Assembly: GCA_015499995.1 (NCBI GenBank)
Contig: JADNRV010000160.1
Coordinates: 1 to 64,000, forward strand
Source of the DNA: Flammula alnicola
Taxonomy: Eukaryota; Basidiomycota; Agaricomycetes; Agaricales; Strophariaceae
Direction: 5' to 3'
DNA: 64,000 bases
Part shown: positions 37,503 to 48,855 of the stretch, one piece after another
How the letters are laid out: each line of letters opens with the position of its first letter
Position numbering within the stretch: the stretch's first letter is position 1
The notes under the pieces: generated by a model
The model's input: only the letters and a program-made list of their open reading frames with translations
The model's database searches: none
What the model was told of the DNA's origin: nothing
Position numbers and translations under genes: made by a program

Positions 37503-39221
37503 TCAAAGTTCCACACGCTCTATCTCAAACTTTATTGACGACGGGCATCCACGAGGACGTTCTTTATTGATCGAAAGATCCCTTATCTCCTTCAGCAGCT
37601 GTGGGTCCATCGTTGATGAGCTCAGGAACATCCTGGAACCATCTGCATACGTGATTGGTATCTGGATCGTGCCCGAACCCTGCTTGGACGACGACCCCGC
37701 GCTCATGACCGTATCGGGTGAAGTCGTCCCGTCATCAATGACCGAACACTCTGCTCCAGGACGGCAGAAAGGCTTGTGGTTTTTCCAGTCGGCCTTCTGG
37801 CATTCCCTGGTGCAGTAACTAGGTTTCTTGTCCGAGTCGCAATTGCCGGAGCCTATGCAATCGACGAGGTCAGAATCAGGACAAAACAAATATTTTGAAG
37901 CAAGGAACTTACAACGAGACAACATTTTTCCGGTATCAGCTTCAACGCCACAACCCAGGGTTGCACAGCGGTACCTAAGGGGGTTCTTCAACCTTTTTTG
38001 CTGCATCCTCTCTCTCTCACTTTTAGCCCGCTTATTCTTCTCGTCCATCGCTTTCATGGCGTCTTTATATAGGAGGTGCAGTTGAGGGAGTCCGTTAGAC
38101 GGGGAGTGACACTCGCACACGTTATCCAGGAAACCCAGCACGGCGGGAGCGGGAGGCGTGCCTCGGGGTGTAATGCGGCGAGAGATAACAGTTGCGACAT
38201 TAGCGTGGTGGGCCCCGGTAAACATGTATCGGTTCCTGAGAGTCCCGTCTTTGGTGGCCTGTGAATACCACTTGAGAAGCACCCCGTGAGCAGTGGCTTT
38301 GAGTTTATCGGACGCAGAGGGAGAAGAAAGGGCCTTGATAAGATAGACGCGCGAGAGTGGGCGACTATGTGCGCATCCTACGCCAAGAAAGAGTCTCAGC
38401 CCATAATCGAAAGCCGCTTCTGGATCTCCACGATCAGCCTCTGCTTTGACGATTGCTTCAGGCATCTCTTCGACCCTTTGCCGAAGATTCAAGACATCCT
38501 GGCGCATCGTCGCTGCCATTGCTTTCGAGTCGAAGTCGTCGGGGTTCGGAGGACGCGAGTTGGCGATTTCCTGCACGTATTTCAAGCATAAGTCAAAAAG
38601 AGAAACATTACCAATGGCGCGTGGAGTATCGGGTTCAGTGAAGCTGGGGAAACTGATGGATTCGGGAACGAGGAGACCTGCGGCGGCGTTTCCTGTATAT
38701 CCCAAAGATTTCTTCAACTCCTCAAACGAGCGCATAAACGCAGCTTCCACGAAAACGCAGGTATACAAAGTCGTCTCTGCAATCTGGCAGAGTTCACTAG
38801 GGTGCACGCCTAACCGCCTTAATTCCTCCCCAACTTCAGCACGAAGTTCCTCGTCATCGCAGTACAGCTTCCAGGGAGCGAACGGTGCCCGAGAGCCCAC
38901 CACTTCATTCTTGCCGAGGGTATTGACGAATGCGTGCAAAAGAGCTTTGGCGACTTCTGGCGCAGCTTCTTTGCCTGTTTCCGGGAAGAATGCGATGCCG
39001 CTGCAATCGTTAGGAAGTCCGACCGGAAGCCGCTCCATGTGGACGAACAGGGATTGGGGTTGGATGAGAGTAACTATGTGGCAGGGATTCGGTTCGAGTT
39101 GAACGTAGCGGAGGTCGAAGTACCATTCGTTGGGTCCTAGTTCGGATGGGACGACCTCCCGACGAGGCAAGGCGTTGAATGCCTTCACAAGTTCGGTCAC
39201 CTTCTCAAGTTGGACCGTCAT
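37503..39221 (-). CDS. SEL1-repeat and MYND zinc-finger protein
   Basis: Probable protein-interaction adaptor. Two exons on the minus strand, 39221-37913 and 37852-37503, sum to 553 codons (552 aa). The 60-nt intron is a multiple of three without stops, so it can be mistaken for coding; removing it restores a proper MYND finger: CATLGC ... CSGNCDSDKKPSYCTREC ... HKPFC. Upstream, about residues 255-340, lies a SEL1/TPR-like helical stretch (DRGDPEAAFDYGLRLFLGVG). The N-terminal 250 residues form a domain I do not recognise, common in basidiomycete MYND proteins as far as I know. Ligands are unknown. Confidence 0.88.
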   Translation of the reverse strand: MTVQLEKVTELVKAFNALPRREVVPSELGPNEWYFDLRYVQLEPNPCHIVTLIQPQSLFVHMERLPVGLPNDCSGIAFFPETGKEAAPEVAKALLHAFVNTLGKNEVVGSRAPFAPWKLYCDDEELRAEVGEELRRLGVHPSELCQIAETTLYTCVFVEAAFMRSFEELKKSLGYTGNAAAGLLVPESISFPSFTEPDTPRAIGNVSLFDLCLKYVQEIANSRPPNPDDFDSKAMAATMRQDVLNLRQRVEEMPEAIVKAEADRGDPEAAFDYGLRLFLGVGCAHSRPLSRVYLIKALSSPSASDKLKATAHGVLLKWYSQATKDGTLRNRYMFTGAHHANVATVISRRITPRGTPPAPAVLGFLDNVCECHSPSNGLPQLHLLYKDAMKAMDEKNKRAKSERERMQQKRLKNPLRYRCATLGCGVEADTGKMLSRCKFLASKYLFCPDSDLVDCIGSGNCDSDKKPSYCTRECQKADWKNHKPFCRPGAECSVIDDGTTSPDTVMSAGSSSKQGSGTIQIPITYADGSRMFLSSSTMDPQLLKEIRDLSINKERPRGCPSSIKFEIERVEL

Positions 39222-40253
39222 TTCGCCCTTGCAACATATGTTAGGCCTTGGGTAGAGCCGATAATCTAGTTGACATACTACGACACCGGTAATCTCTTGT
39301 CAAAGAGATCAATAGATCAAGGTGGCTGGAAACGTTCGACTCAATTTTCAAAGCCTGCGGATATAGATCAGTCAGATAAAAGACAAAGAAAGAATAAGTA
39401 TGAAGCCTCACTTGACAAACTTTGCCAGTTCAATTCAGTCAGAAATGGTATCCTGCTAGGAAAGTCTCTGGCTTTTGCCTTTGGGAGATGTTTATGATAC
39501 CGGAATGCGTTCAAGATGCAAAGACTTTGAATGCTTGGCGCCGGCGTTTGCCGTCCTCTGCGGGAGCAGTGTACATAGTCTAACCTCTTGCACAAAACGA
39601 CTGCGTTGAATAGGTTCTTGATTACTACGCAGAGGTGCTGTAGATTTAATGTATCAGCCATCTCAGGAGGTAGGATGGTGGAGGAAGTGATTTTGAGACC
39701 GCAACAGAAAGACTACAAACTCTTACATATTCCGATTTGTCCGAAACGCAGGATCGTTCCTCAAGTGAAGCTCCTCCTCCCGGATTTTATCAGTCAATGG
39801 CGCTTAAATTTCCGAGTGGGTTGCCGGAATTTTATCAAGTCAGCTGGGTGTTTAGAGACAAGGTTTATCAGGTCGTCGGGGCCACACCAAATACGGCCAA
39901 GCGACCACTGCGGGCCTAACAGCCGACAGTCTGCCGACTGTGCACGTTCCACATATACGTTATCCAGCCATGAAGTCGGAAAGGACTCGGAAATCCGTCC
40001 TCATAAATAGACCTTCAAGGCAGCGAGAAACCTCTTTCTCGCTGGTGTTAACGAGACTCATCAAAGAAACTGCGGGAGTAAACTTATCACGCGTAAAAAT
40101 TTCTGACTCGTCGATCTGAACGGAACAGCTCTGATCTAGTTCCTGTTGCAGAGCATACTTAGTCCATTTCGTCCTCTTTCGCAATCGCAAATCGATCTGT
40201 GATTGCTGCTCGACACTTTGAAGTCAATCGCCAACATACTGGACTTTGGAGTT
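39222..40253. other. Divergent intergenic region with an uncertain minus-strand exon
   Basis: 1 kb between the MYND gene and PRO1. At 39960-40190 the minus strand has an open frame with protein-like composition (LRKRTKWTKYALQQELDQ, then LMSLVNTSEKEVSRCLEG) preceded by an acceptor-like AATCACAG, but no in-frame ATG and no fitting upstream exon. I leave it as a possible remnant or unannotated small gene. Confidence 0.3.
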
Positions 40254-41965
40254 ATGCCTCAAGAACGAAAATCCATTCCTCCACGAACGATCGTGATCAA
40301 GCTCGGTGAGCAGTCTTTAGTCGGGAAAGGATTCGTTTTCTAACCAGCTTCATTTAGGTACATCGTCTATCGTACATGAAACAACGCATCAGCCTCTTCT
40401 TTCAACACTCTCTGCCGTCGTCGAAACAGCCGTCGACCTCAGGCGTCATGGACACAAGGTCGTCCTCGTCAGCTCGGGAGCCATTGCAACAGGACTCAAG
40501 CGTATGGATTTAATGAAGAGGCCAGAGAGTCTATCCGGGAAACAGGTACGTTCGTCCTTGTTTTCCTCAACCGACCTAAGCGCTCATTTTGGAACAGGCG
40601 CTAGCTGCGATTGGGCAAGGACGACTGATAGCCCTTTGGGATAATCTATTTGGCCAGGTTGAACAGCCAATTGCTCAGGTGCTGCTTACAAGAGGGGACA
40701 TATCAGATGTGCGCTGCTTCTTTTTCCAGACTCTTCATTTAGGCTGATTAGCTCGCAGCAAACTCGCTATTTGAATGCAGTAAACACCTTTAAGGAGCTT
40801 CTGAGTATGGGCGTCGTTCCTATAGTCAACGAGAACGATACTATTTCCGTTAGTGTGAGTAACACCTTTCCACTCTTCCATGGCTTGGAATGCGTCTTAA
40901 ATGGCGGAACATCAGGAAATCAAATTCGGCGACAATGATACATTATCGGCGATTACATCCTCTATGGTACATGCCGATTACCTCTTTCTGCTCACGGACG
41001 TCGATGGTCTCTATACCGCAAACCCGCGAAAAGATTCAAATGCTAGGCAGATCGAGGTTGTCAATTCGATAGCGGCCATTCGTAGCGAAGGTAAGCTTAA
41101 ACTTTTGCTCCGTAAAATCTCTCGATTTGACTGAAATTTGGTCTACCCCCCAAGTGAGCACAACAACGCTCGGGTCAAGTCTCGGTACAGGAGGAATGGA
41201 GACCAAGCTGATAGCAGCTGAGATTTCGACAGCCGCGGGTGTCACGACTATCATCACCTCCAGCAAACATCCAGAAAAGATTTTCGACATCATAGAATAC
41301 GACATGCACACCTCGCCTAATAAACGCCTCAAACGACCGCCGCACACACTGTTCACTGCCTCTCCAGAACCGATGCGCGACCTCAAGTCGTGGACAAGCC
41401 ATACGCTCAATCCATCCGGAAGCGTTATCATCGACGCAGGTGCATACCACGTTCTCTGCAAACGAGAGTCTGGCGGCCGGCTGCTAGCTGCGGGTGTTAT
41501 CGGTGTCGTGGGTGCGTTTGCTTCCGGACAGGCTGTGCGCATTGTCATTCGCCAGCGGGTCCTCGGGCATGACGAGAGAGAGGAAGAAAAGAGAGCCTAT
41601 TTGGAGTCTTTAGAGTTGACGAGGCCGAGCACACCACATACTGCTGCTGCGTTTGAGTTGGAGGATTCGCAGGAGCTGGGTGGTGTGAAGGCGGGCGATG
41701 GTGATGTCGTATTGGATGCTGAGATTAGTGAAGCGGATGTCGAGGAGGTCGGTCGTGGGCTGGCGAACTATAATTCTGCGCAGATCATGGCAGTGAAAGG
41801 GTTGCACAGGTGCGTCATTGTTCTTGTTATTTATATCGCGTCAAGACGCTCATCGTCAATATATATAGTTCATTGCTACCCCAGGTATTGGGCTATGCGG
41901 ATTCAGAATATGTGGTCGAAAATGTAACGATTCGCTTGCCCTTGTCGCCGCCGTCATATGCTTGA
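40254..41965 (+). CDS. PRO1: Glutamate 5-kinase
   Basis: First step of proline synthesis: phosphorylates L-glutamate to gamma-glutamyl phosphate. Exons 40254-40305, 40358-40545, 40598-40708, 40759-40854, 40916-41090, 41155-41809, 41869-41965; 458 codons (457 aa). Amino-acid-kinase motifs: [63 protein letters not shown] and [11 protein letters not shown]-terminal PUA domain follows ([29 protein letters not shown]). The last acceptor must be TATATAG at 41868, because the nearer CCCAG acceptor breaks frame; this gives the conserved-looking [18 protein letters not shown]. Upstream neighbour is the divergent MYND gene. Confidence 0.95.
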
Positions 41966-42123
41966 TCCTCCATTGCTCTCATCGCTATCACCTGCCCTCT
42001 TCATGCAATTTTTATCATATTCACGGAACTCTCGAGCAATATATCTCACTTCCATTCTCACATTATCCATGTTGTAAGAATATTTATATACTATCGCCGC
42101 AGCAACAACGCCTTAATTTTACA

Positions 42124-42541
42124 TTAACATGGAAGACTTAAGATTTCTTCAGCAAGTTTGGCTTGGCCGCTGCGCCAACTGTATCCTTCGAACCGCTCTA
42201 CATACCCCAGTTGTTCTAAGCAGGCCTTGGCCAATCTGGACAACTTGCCATTGTTGATTCAGCAGACTGGCTGCCTCCTAGCCCTGCGGACTGGGTGAAT
42301 TGATAATGCCGAGACGCCATCCAACGTGGGTCGTAACTTTCCGAGATCCACTGCCCTGTCAGTATCAAACAGAGTTCATCAGATAGACTTCTCGGCATGT
42401 ATCATAGCCTTCAGCAACGTTCGCTCGTGGGACCAATGGATGCTTCAGCTTTCCAACAGAACGAGAGACTTACGGAATTGTATTCTGGTGGAAGGTGGAG
42501 TCCTGGTTGCCGGGAAATGTGGCAGGTCCGGCATCCAACAT
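42124..42541 (-). CDS. Small unassigned protein, divergent from PRPP synthetase
   Basis: Proposed exons on the minus strand: 42541-42474, 42355-42292, 42243-42124; 84 codons (83 aa) starting MLDAGPATFPGNQDSTFHQN and ending AKLAEEILSLPC. Exons 1 and 2 join through an ordinary intron with GTAAGT and CTGACAG. Exons 2 and 3 share one frame but are separated by 48 nt containing an in-frame TGA; treating those 48 nt as an intron (weak donor GTCCGC, acceptor GCAAG) removes it. No family recognised. The start lies 167 bp from that of the PRPP synthetase gene, so they may share a promoter. Confidence 0.45.
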
Positions 42542-42708
42542 CCGGTGGCTGTGAGAGTTGTTTGCCGGCCAAACAAATGTGATTTATGATAATTTTTGTT
42601 TCTGATAGATTTCTCTCTCTGTACCCTTCCCTTGCTCTTGTCCTCCCACTTGTTCTTCTCAATCTATGCTATAGTTTATATATCTCTCTTTATTATCTTC
42701 CATTCGCC

Positions 42709-44104
42709 ATGTATCACAATAACTCTATTAGGATCCTTGCAGGTATGTTTCATTCGTTGTCTGAGCCCAAACGCCCCTGATTCACTCCTGTTCGTCGTGT
42801 GCTAGGGAATAGCCACCCCGAGCTCGCCCAAGCAGTGGCCGAGCGGTGAGCTGCTTCTCCATGAGTTGCGCTCATGGCGCTTTGGGACAGTGATTCATGT
42901 CGCCATACTCCACTTCCCTTATACAGGCTTAACGTTCCCCTCGTGCCCGTCACCGTCAAAAAGTTCTCCAATGGAGAAACCAACGTCAAAATCTCCGAGT
43001 CGGTGCGGGACGAGGATGTCTTCATCATCCAGTCGGGCTGCGGTGACGTGAACGACAACTTCATGGAGCTCCTTATCCTCATCTCCGCATGCAAGACGGC
43101 CTCTGCGCGCAGGATCAGCGCCGTGATTCCTTGCTTCCCCTATGCTCGCATGGACAAGAAGGAGAAGTCTCGTGCGCCCATCACCGCGAAGCTCGTCGCT
43201 AATATGCTCGTCGTCGCTGGGTGCGACCATGTCATCACAATGGACCTGCACGCGAGTCAGATTCAGGGCTTTTTTGACATCCCTGTGGACAACCTGTGGT
43301 CAGAGCCGCTTATGATTGGATACATTAAGCGTGAGATCGTAGGGTGGCAGGACGGCATCATCGTCAGCCCCGATGCTGGTGGAGCTAAACGGTGCGTCGA
43401 GATTGTTCCTTGCATTGCATTGTATTTGTTCCATGCCAGGAAGCCTGGGCTAATTATATGTTTCATGTTCGAAGCGTGACTGCTATTGCGGATAAACTTG
43501 GAGTCGAGTTCGCCATCATACACCGGAAGCGGAACGGCAAGTCTCTCTCTGCTCCCGAGCACATGGAAATCCTGGTGGGTGACGTGAAAGACAAGGTCTG
43601 TCGCTACAATTTTTGCTTTCGTTTGAGAAATATTCTCAAAATGCCTTCATTTAAAGGTCGCAATCCTTGTCGATGATATGATTGACACTGGTAGCACTCT
43701 GATGCTAGCAGTGAAAACCCTGCATGAAAGGGGCGCAAAATCCGTTCATGCCCTGATTTCGCACGGTGGGTCAGCTTCTCTTTCTCATTCCATGTTTTTT
43801 TCTAAAATCGTGGTATTCGCAGGGCTTCTTTCGGAAACAAATCTCAGTTTGATCGATGAATTGCCTCTCGACCAGCTGGTGGTATGTGGTTTATTCATGC
43901 CGTACCGCGGCACTTTACTGATCGCTCTAAAATTAGGTGACCAACACCATCCCACAAAAGCAACACCAAAGTTTGTGCAAGAAGTTGGTGACGATTGACG
44001 TCAGTCCCACGATTGCGGAGAGCATTCGGCGTACGCACAATGGTGAAAGCATCAGCCTGTTGTTTGGAGAATGGGCTGAGACTACGGGTGTCGAGGTGTT
44101 ATAA
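42709..44104 (+). CDS. PRS: Ribose-phosphate pyrophosphokinase (PRPP synthetase)
   Basis: Makes phosphoribosyl pyrophosphate from ribose 5-phosphate and ATP for purine, pyrimidine, His and Trp synthesis. Exons 42709-42742, 42806-42845, 42927-43391, 43475-43595, 43657-43765, 43823-43881, 43937-44104; 332 codons (331 aa). Motifs: [14 protein letters not shown] at the N-terminus, [20 protein letters not shown], the ATP-loop region [49 protein letters not shown], and the PRPP-binding loop [11 protein letters not shown]. It ends in a normal C-terminus ([16 protein letters not shown]). Exon 1 carries only 11 codons. Confidence 0.96.
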
Positions 44105-45568
44105 TCGTACGGACGCTTTGAGGCGGTTGTAAAATTCGCAATCCAAGTCGTATATGCCTACGACCATGTTTTTTCTTCCTTGTATACGGGGCGCGTTGTT
44201 CTACCTATCGGCTCAATGCGACTAGACGACCATCTCTTAAAATCTTACAAAGAAGAATTAGAGATATCGAACACTCTTGGATACTTCGAATTCATTTCGT
44301 TAGAGAGGATGATTATTCAATTTATGGTACCGTCTCATCGGAGCTGTTGACTCAGTAGTTTCCCTCAGTAGTTTCCGTTATCTTATCTCTGCCTGTGTCA
44401 CCCCGTTATGGTTATCTATCTGATTGATACGGCTGGCAACCTCTGCTCAGAACATCTCAGTCACTACTGGACCGCCAGCCTCGACCTCTTCGATATGTCA
44501 TACCCTAATGCCTCATGCCTTTCTGCTTCATTTAGTTAACCTCATATTTCGACTCTCGACTCTGGAATTTCATTTGCGTCACTTTACCCTCAAGTCAGGC
44601 CGGATCTGGGCGTTTAGTCGGCTCACAGTCGACGGCCGACCTGAGCAGATATACCAATTATCGAGGTGACGTCGTTCCACATGGTGAGGGAAATCCCATG
44701 CCATCTGGCATCGATGAGCGCATCCAGCTGAGGTTTACCGTTTGATCCTCGCTGATCATGTTCTGCTTACGGTTACATCAAATTCAAAGCTTCAGAAGTT
44801 CGTTCCCTGCGTGTTATTTTCTTGATATTTTTCCTAAAATTTCCTTCAGGTTTTGGCTTTTCAAGCATCGAGTTGCAGTCGATCACAGGCAGGACGGCAT
44901 AGAGGCAGGACATCCTTCTCCCTGGAACTTGGGGCATCTTTGTTCATCCATGTCGGCATGAACTTCCCGGAAATTTAAGGCCTTGTCCAACCTTGTCGAT
45001 GTTATACATATCGTATTGGCAAGGCTAGGCCTCCCAAGCTCAAGCTCAAGACCCGCTTTCGAGCTAAATACTTTCGAGCAATGCAGCAAAATTCCCGCCC
45101 TAGAGATTCGTCTTGGCATGCGCAAGTCGGGTATCCACTCCCAATTGCTATCCTCTGCGGCGTCCCCGGCCCAACTTGAAAATGACAAAACGTATGTTTT
45201 CGCATGTTGCTTGCCGCGTTTTTACTTGGCAAGCGCCTGGAACCTAAAAATACTGTCAAATTAGCAGTCCCGCGTGATCTGCCTTACGTTCCCTCTGGGC
45301 CCCCTCTGGCCTTTTTTGTGTACCTGTTCGTCAAATCATATTCTGCACATATCCCGTGGCCTCCATATTCCAGGGAACGGTCAGGTCGGGACCCTACCAT
45401 GCCCTCAGCCACCTGGGCGATTTTGACTGGTAGGCTTGGGGGATGCGGGTCAAGCGGCCGAATGACAAGAAAATTGAATTATCATTATGTATAAAAGACG
45501 ACAGGTCCCTCCGACTCTATTCTCCTATCCCCACATACCCTGTTACTTAACACACACCACCTTACGCC
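44105..45568. other. Intergenic region
   Basis: 1.46 kb with no supported gene. Close to its right end is the TATA box of the chitin deacetylase gene (separate entry). Confidence 0.45.
45490..45496 (+). promoter_or_regulatory. TATA box of the chitin deacetylase gene
   Basis: TATAAAA within GTATAAAAGACG, 73 bp before the ATG. The same 12-mer occurs upstream of the secreted repeat protein gene near 50520 on the other strand. Confidence 0.55.
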
Positions 45569-46994
45569 ATGTTCTTTTTGGCAACTCTGACGCTCTTCCT
45601 CGCGTTCTGGGGAGCCTCCGCGGCCCCAACTAATTCGACTCTTGACCGCAGAGCGCTTGCTACAGTCTACTCCCGCTGCACGGTGCCCAACACCGTCGCA
45701 CTTACTTTTGTACGTGGCTATTCCGACGCGTCAAAAAATTTCCATGCTTACTGACGCGTTACAGGATGATGGCCCCTGGGTCTACTTGTACGACGTTTCG
45801 CATTTCTTCATCTTCATGGCATTGATCAAAGAGGAATTATTCGCAGATACGATATCGTAAAAGAATTGGACGCAGCAGGCGCCAAAGGCACATTCTTCTT
45901 CAGTACGTTATGCCATCTGCTTTTCTTCTCGAGTTACTTATATTGACCGGAATATTTTTCAAAGACGGCAATAATTGTAAGTCCAAACTCCGTGTCGTGC
46001 GCACGTACAAAACCGCTGACAGGCTTTGAAAGACGAATGCATTTACAATGCGGATGAGGTCAAGCGCGTGAAATATGCATACAGCCACGGCCATCAACTC
46101 GCCTCGCATACATGGGCCCACTTGGACCTTACCACTCTATCATGGGATAAAAGTATGCTCATTGATTCCCCATTTTTTGGAGCATGCTAACAAAATTGAC
46201 GCCTCATAGTCCACGATGAAATGTGGCGTGTCGAACGTGAGCCGAAACCTTTATTTCGTATCTTTTGTCTAGAGATTGACCACCACTATCAACAGTGGCC
46301 TTGCTTAGGATCACTGGCGCTTACCCTGCATTCATGCGACCCCGTAAGTAATCCCGCTCCTTTTTTTCGTGAAGCGAGCTGCCTTTCTCACTATTGCTAC
46401 GACTCTGTATAGCCTATGGAAACTACAACGACTTGGTTCGCTCTGCTTCAGCGATCCGTGGTCAATCCCTCGTCCTCTGGGACTTTGAGTGAGCGACATT
46501 TGCTTCTCTCGGTGCTTAACATCAACTTAACGCAATATGTCCTGTTTCAAGCTCTCAAGATTCGCTCGGCGCAAGCGTGCAGACTTCCGAGAACCTGTAT
46601 ACCAGCACCATCAAGAAGCACCCTAGCACCCTTCTCGCGCTGAACCATGAGCCTCTTGGTACGCTTGTTCTCTTGCTTCGTGAATCGTGAATACCCCTTA
46701 CTTACCATCTCGCTCTGAACAGAAACAACTACGTAAGCAATCAAAGTCCGGCATTTGGAAAGAAACACTGAATTAAGGCCCTTCCTACAGACACCAAGTC
46801 CTCCCCTTTGCTATTCAGAAGCTACAGGCCGCCGGATACAAACTGGTCACCCTCGCCGAATGCCTCGGAAAGAATCCTTACCAAAGCGTGGTTGCGCCTT
46901 CGAATCCCGACGTGAGTTTCGATTACAGTTGTTTCTCGTGGTCAAAAGACATGTTCGTTGATTCTCTCCTGTCCAGTCTAACTGGCACTGCTAA
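45569..46994 (+). CDS. Secreted chitin deacetylase (CE4), 12 exons
   Basis: Zn-dependent deacetylation of chitin to chitosan at the cell wall. Exons: 45569-45709, 45765-45787, 45847-45902, 45965-45976, 46033-46152, 46210-46236, 46296-46343, 46413-46488, 46552-46658, 46723-46732, 46791-46911, 46977-46994; 253 codons in frame (252 aa). A signal peptide (FFLATLTLFLAFWGASA) is followed by the NodB homology motifs: TFDDGP (46-51, catalytic Asp and metal Asp), SHTWAH with metal His 103 and 107, RPPYGNYND, LWDFDSQD and LALNHEP. Exons of 12 and 10 nt are needed to retain NGNNY and the region after NHEP. The size is that of a bare catalytic domain, with no GPI tail or chitin-binding module. Confidence 0.92.
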
Positions 46995-47401
46995 AGGACA
47001 AAATTAATTTCGATTACTCACGATTCCTGGACTTATGAAACTACCGCACTTTTTTGCTCCACTCTTTTTTTTTACGAGTACGAAACGAGACCCGGACATT
47101 TTCAGAACATTTTTTCATGATTTAATTTCCCTTCGATGATTCTTTCTCGGACATTGCTTTCGTTGTGCACTTAAAATACCTTTACTAGCGCTAGCTTAGT
47201 AGCTAGCTTGCACCTTGGACACTTACGAGCTCCTTCTGGTCCGCCATAGGAGAACACACTTTACAACCATTCGATCATTTTATAAGTACAAACCCAGTGT
47301 AATCGCGATACCACTGCTTAACTTTGTTGTTACATACATTGTCATACCGTTGTAGGCCAATTCGAAACAAGATGCAACTTGAATGTACTCTAAGCGCGGA
47401 T
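46995..47401. other. Convergent intergenic spacer
   Basis: 407 bp between the chitin deacetylase and DOPA dioxygenase stop codons; holds both 3' regions. No gene seen. Confidence 0.5.
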
Positions 47402-48415
47402 TCAGTCCCTTGCAGGTGCGCGCGCTGCCTCCTTCTCTGAGGCGAGAAGGTGTTCTACGTTCGCGCCTAACTTCAGACGCATCTCAAGGGACAATGAAGG
47501 CTTGGCGGAATACCCGAGTTCTACAAGCATTTTAGTAAGAGGGTCAGGGATAATGAGCCTCAAGAGACGTACTTAGACTGGGGTATTGAAGGGGTATTTC
47601 ATCGCTCCTCAAGGGCAGAGTGGAGAGATCGAGCGGGAAGGATGGCCCAATCCAGGCATTGCGGATTTCATGGTCTCTGGCATGCATTCAGGAATTCGGT
47701 CCCTGACAGCAGTGTTGAATGAAATAAATACTGACTTTCGCTAAAACATATATTAGTGAATGAGAATAGATTGTAGATTGTATGAATGTTTTTACCTGTT
47801 CTCTCGTCAGAGGGTGCACGAGAATACTTCAAGTTCATGTAAAAAAATATTCAGCGAATTGGTATACTTCGTTTGAGATATAACTTACCTTAAGTCACCG
47901 CGGTGCATGCAGAGGTACGAGAAAACAGAAGCAAATGTTTCGGAGGGGCCCCAAATTTCGTAAGAGCCTGTTTAGATATCAGATTAACGGCGTTCATTAG
48001 ATCCGAAGCATAGTGAACGCACCGACAGGGTGCGGACCGATAGGCGCAGTATTCACTCTGAAGAGAGGCACCGCAACAAATGCACCGTCCCGACGCAATC
48101 GAAGGACAGCATCGCGAAGCTGCAAAGCTGCAGCATGCTCATCCGCATTGTTCTGGTGGAAATATATGTCTGTAGAATTGCAAGACTTGCAATTAGCCCT
48201 TCGCCAATGGGAACGCTAAGGAAGTTCGTTGTTGCAATTCTCCACAAGCAGAACTTACGAAAGTGCCATTCCCTTCATCCACACCGAAATACAACACAGA
48301 TTGTGATGAGTGGACGAAACGAGAGTAGCGAACAAATGACGATTAATGAAACGTACTTGATCTCGGCGTCCACAACAGTCTTAAGGTCCGTTGGGGGTTT
48401 CTGGACTTCGGACAT
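47402..48415 (-). CDS. DODA: DOPA 4,5-dioxygenase family protein, 8 exons with 5-nt and 14-nt exons
   Basis: Extradiol ring-cleaving dioxygenase family (fungal DODA, betalain-type pigment chemistry in fly agaric; many members are uncharacterised). Exons on the minus strand: 48415-48357, 48272-48259, 48169-48023, 47967-47889, 47826-47796, 47740-47736, 47676-47573, 47520-47402; 186 codons in frame (185 aa). Motifs: EWHFHIYFHQNNADE (metal-site histidines), LRDAVLRLRRDGAFVAVPL, PIGPHPVGSYEIW, HRGDLRILVHPLTRE and DHEIRNAWIGPSFPLDLSTL. The 14-nt exon provides EWHF and the 5-nt exon (CGAAA) completes the Arg-Lys before DHE. Without both, the conserved blocks fall out of frame. Convergent with the chitin deacetylase. 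Confidence 0.9.
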
Positions 48416-48855
48416 TGTGATCAGTAAAGTCTGTCGCTATGAAAACACTCTGAAAGTCGTCTAGAAAGAAGATTTTTAGTAGTACGTCTGGAAAGTTAAG
48501 AGGTCTGAATTATGTCATCTGGATGAGCGAAGGCGAAGTCCCGTAAGGCACGTGATGGCCAAACTCAATTTGGACCAGTTCCGAACTGGTTAGGCTGAGT
48601 TCGAACTCTGCTCTCATCCTAACTTTCTATGCGATACCCACAAACTGCCAACCTCGCCCTTGCCAATTCATTGGCAGGGCATGTATCTCTGCTATATATC
48701 TCTACTTACTCATCGTTCAGCGTCCCTGGACCCTAAATCCCTACACGACGGGCCATTGAAGGGCCAGCTTGAAATATGCCGCTTACCTCTCACGAGATGT
48801 GACGTTCGACGACATATCTGGAAATTCGCTGGCACTCAGGATGCTGCCAGCTCTC
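48416..48855. other. Intergenic region
   Basis: 440 bp upstream of the DODA gene. Contains GGACCAGTTCCGAACTGG, an imperfect palindrome near 48572-48589. No gene seen. Confidence 0.4.

Noticed and set aside
42244..42291. Selenocysteine-type readthrough of TGA in the small minus-strand gene
   Set aside because: No SECIS-like structure was noticed and selenoproteins are rare in fungi as far as I know; a 48-nt intron explains the data more simply.
40254..44104. A functional operon-like pairing of PRO1 and PRPP synthetase
   Set aside because: They are separate intron-rich genes with a minus-strand gene between them; adjacency alone does not support coupling.
48540..48620. tRNA-like AGTTCGAACTC near 48600
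   Set aside because: The T-loop-like motif lacks matching acceptor, D and anticodon arms in the surrounding sequence.
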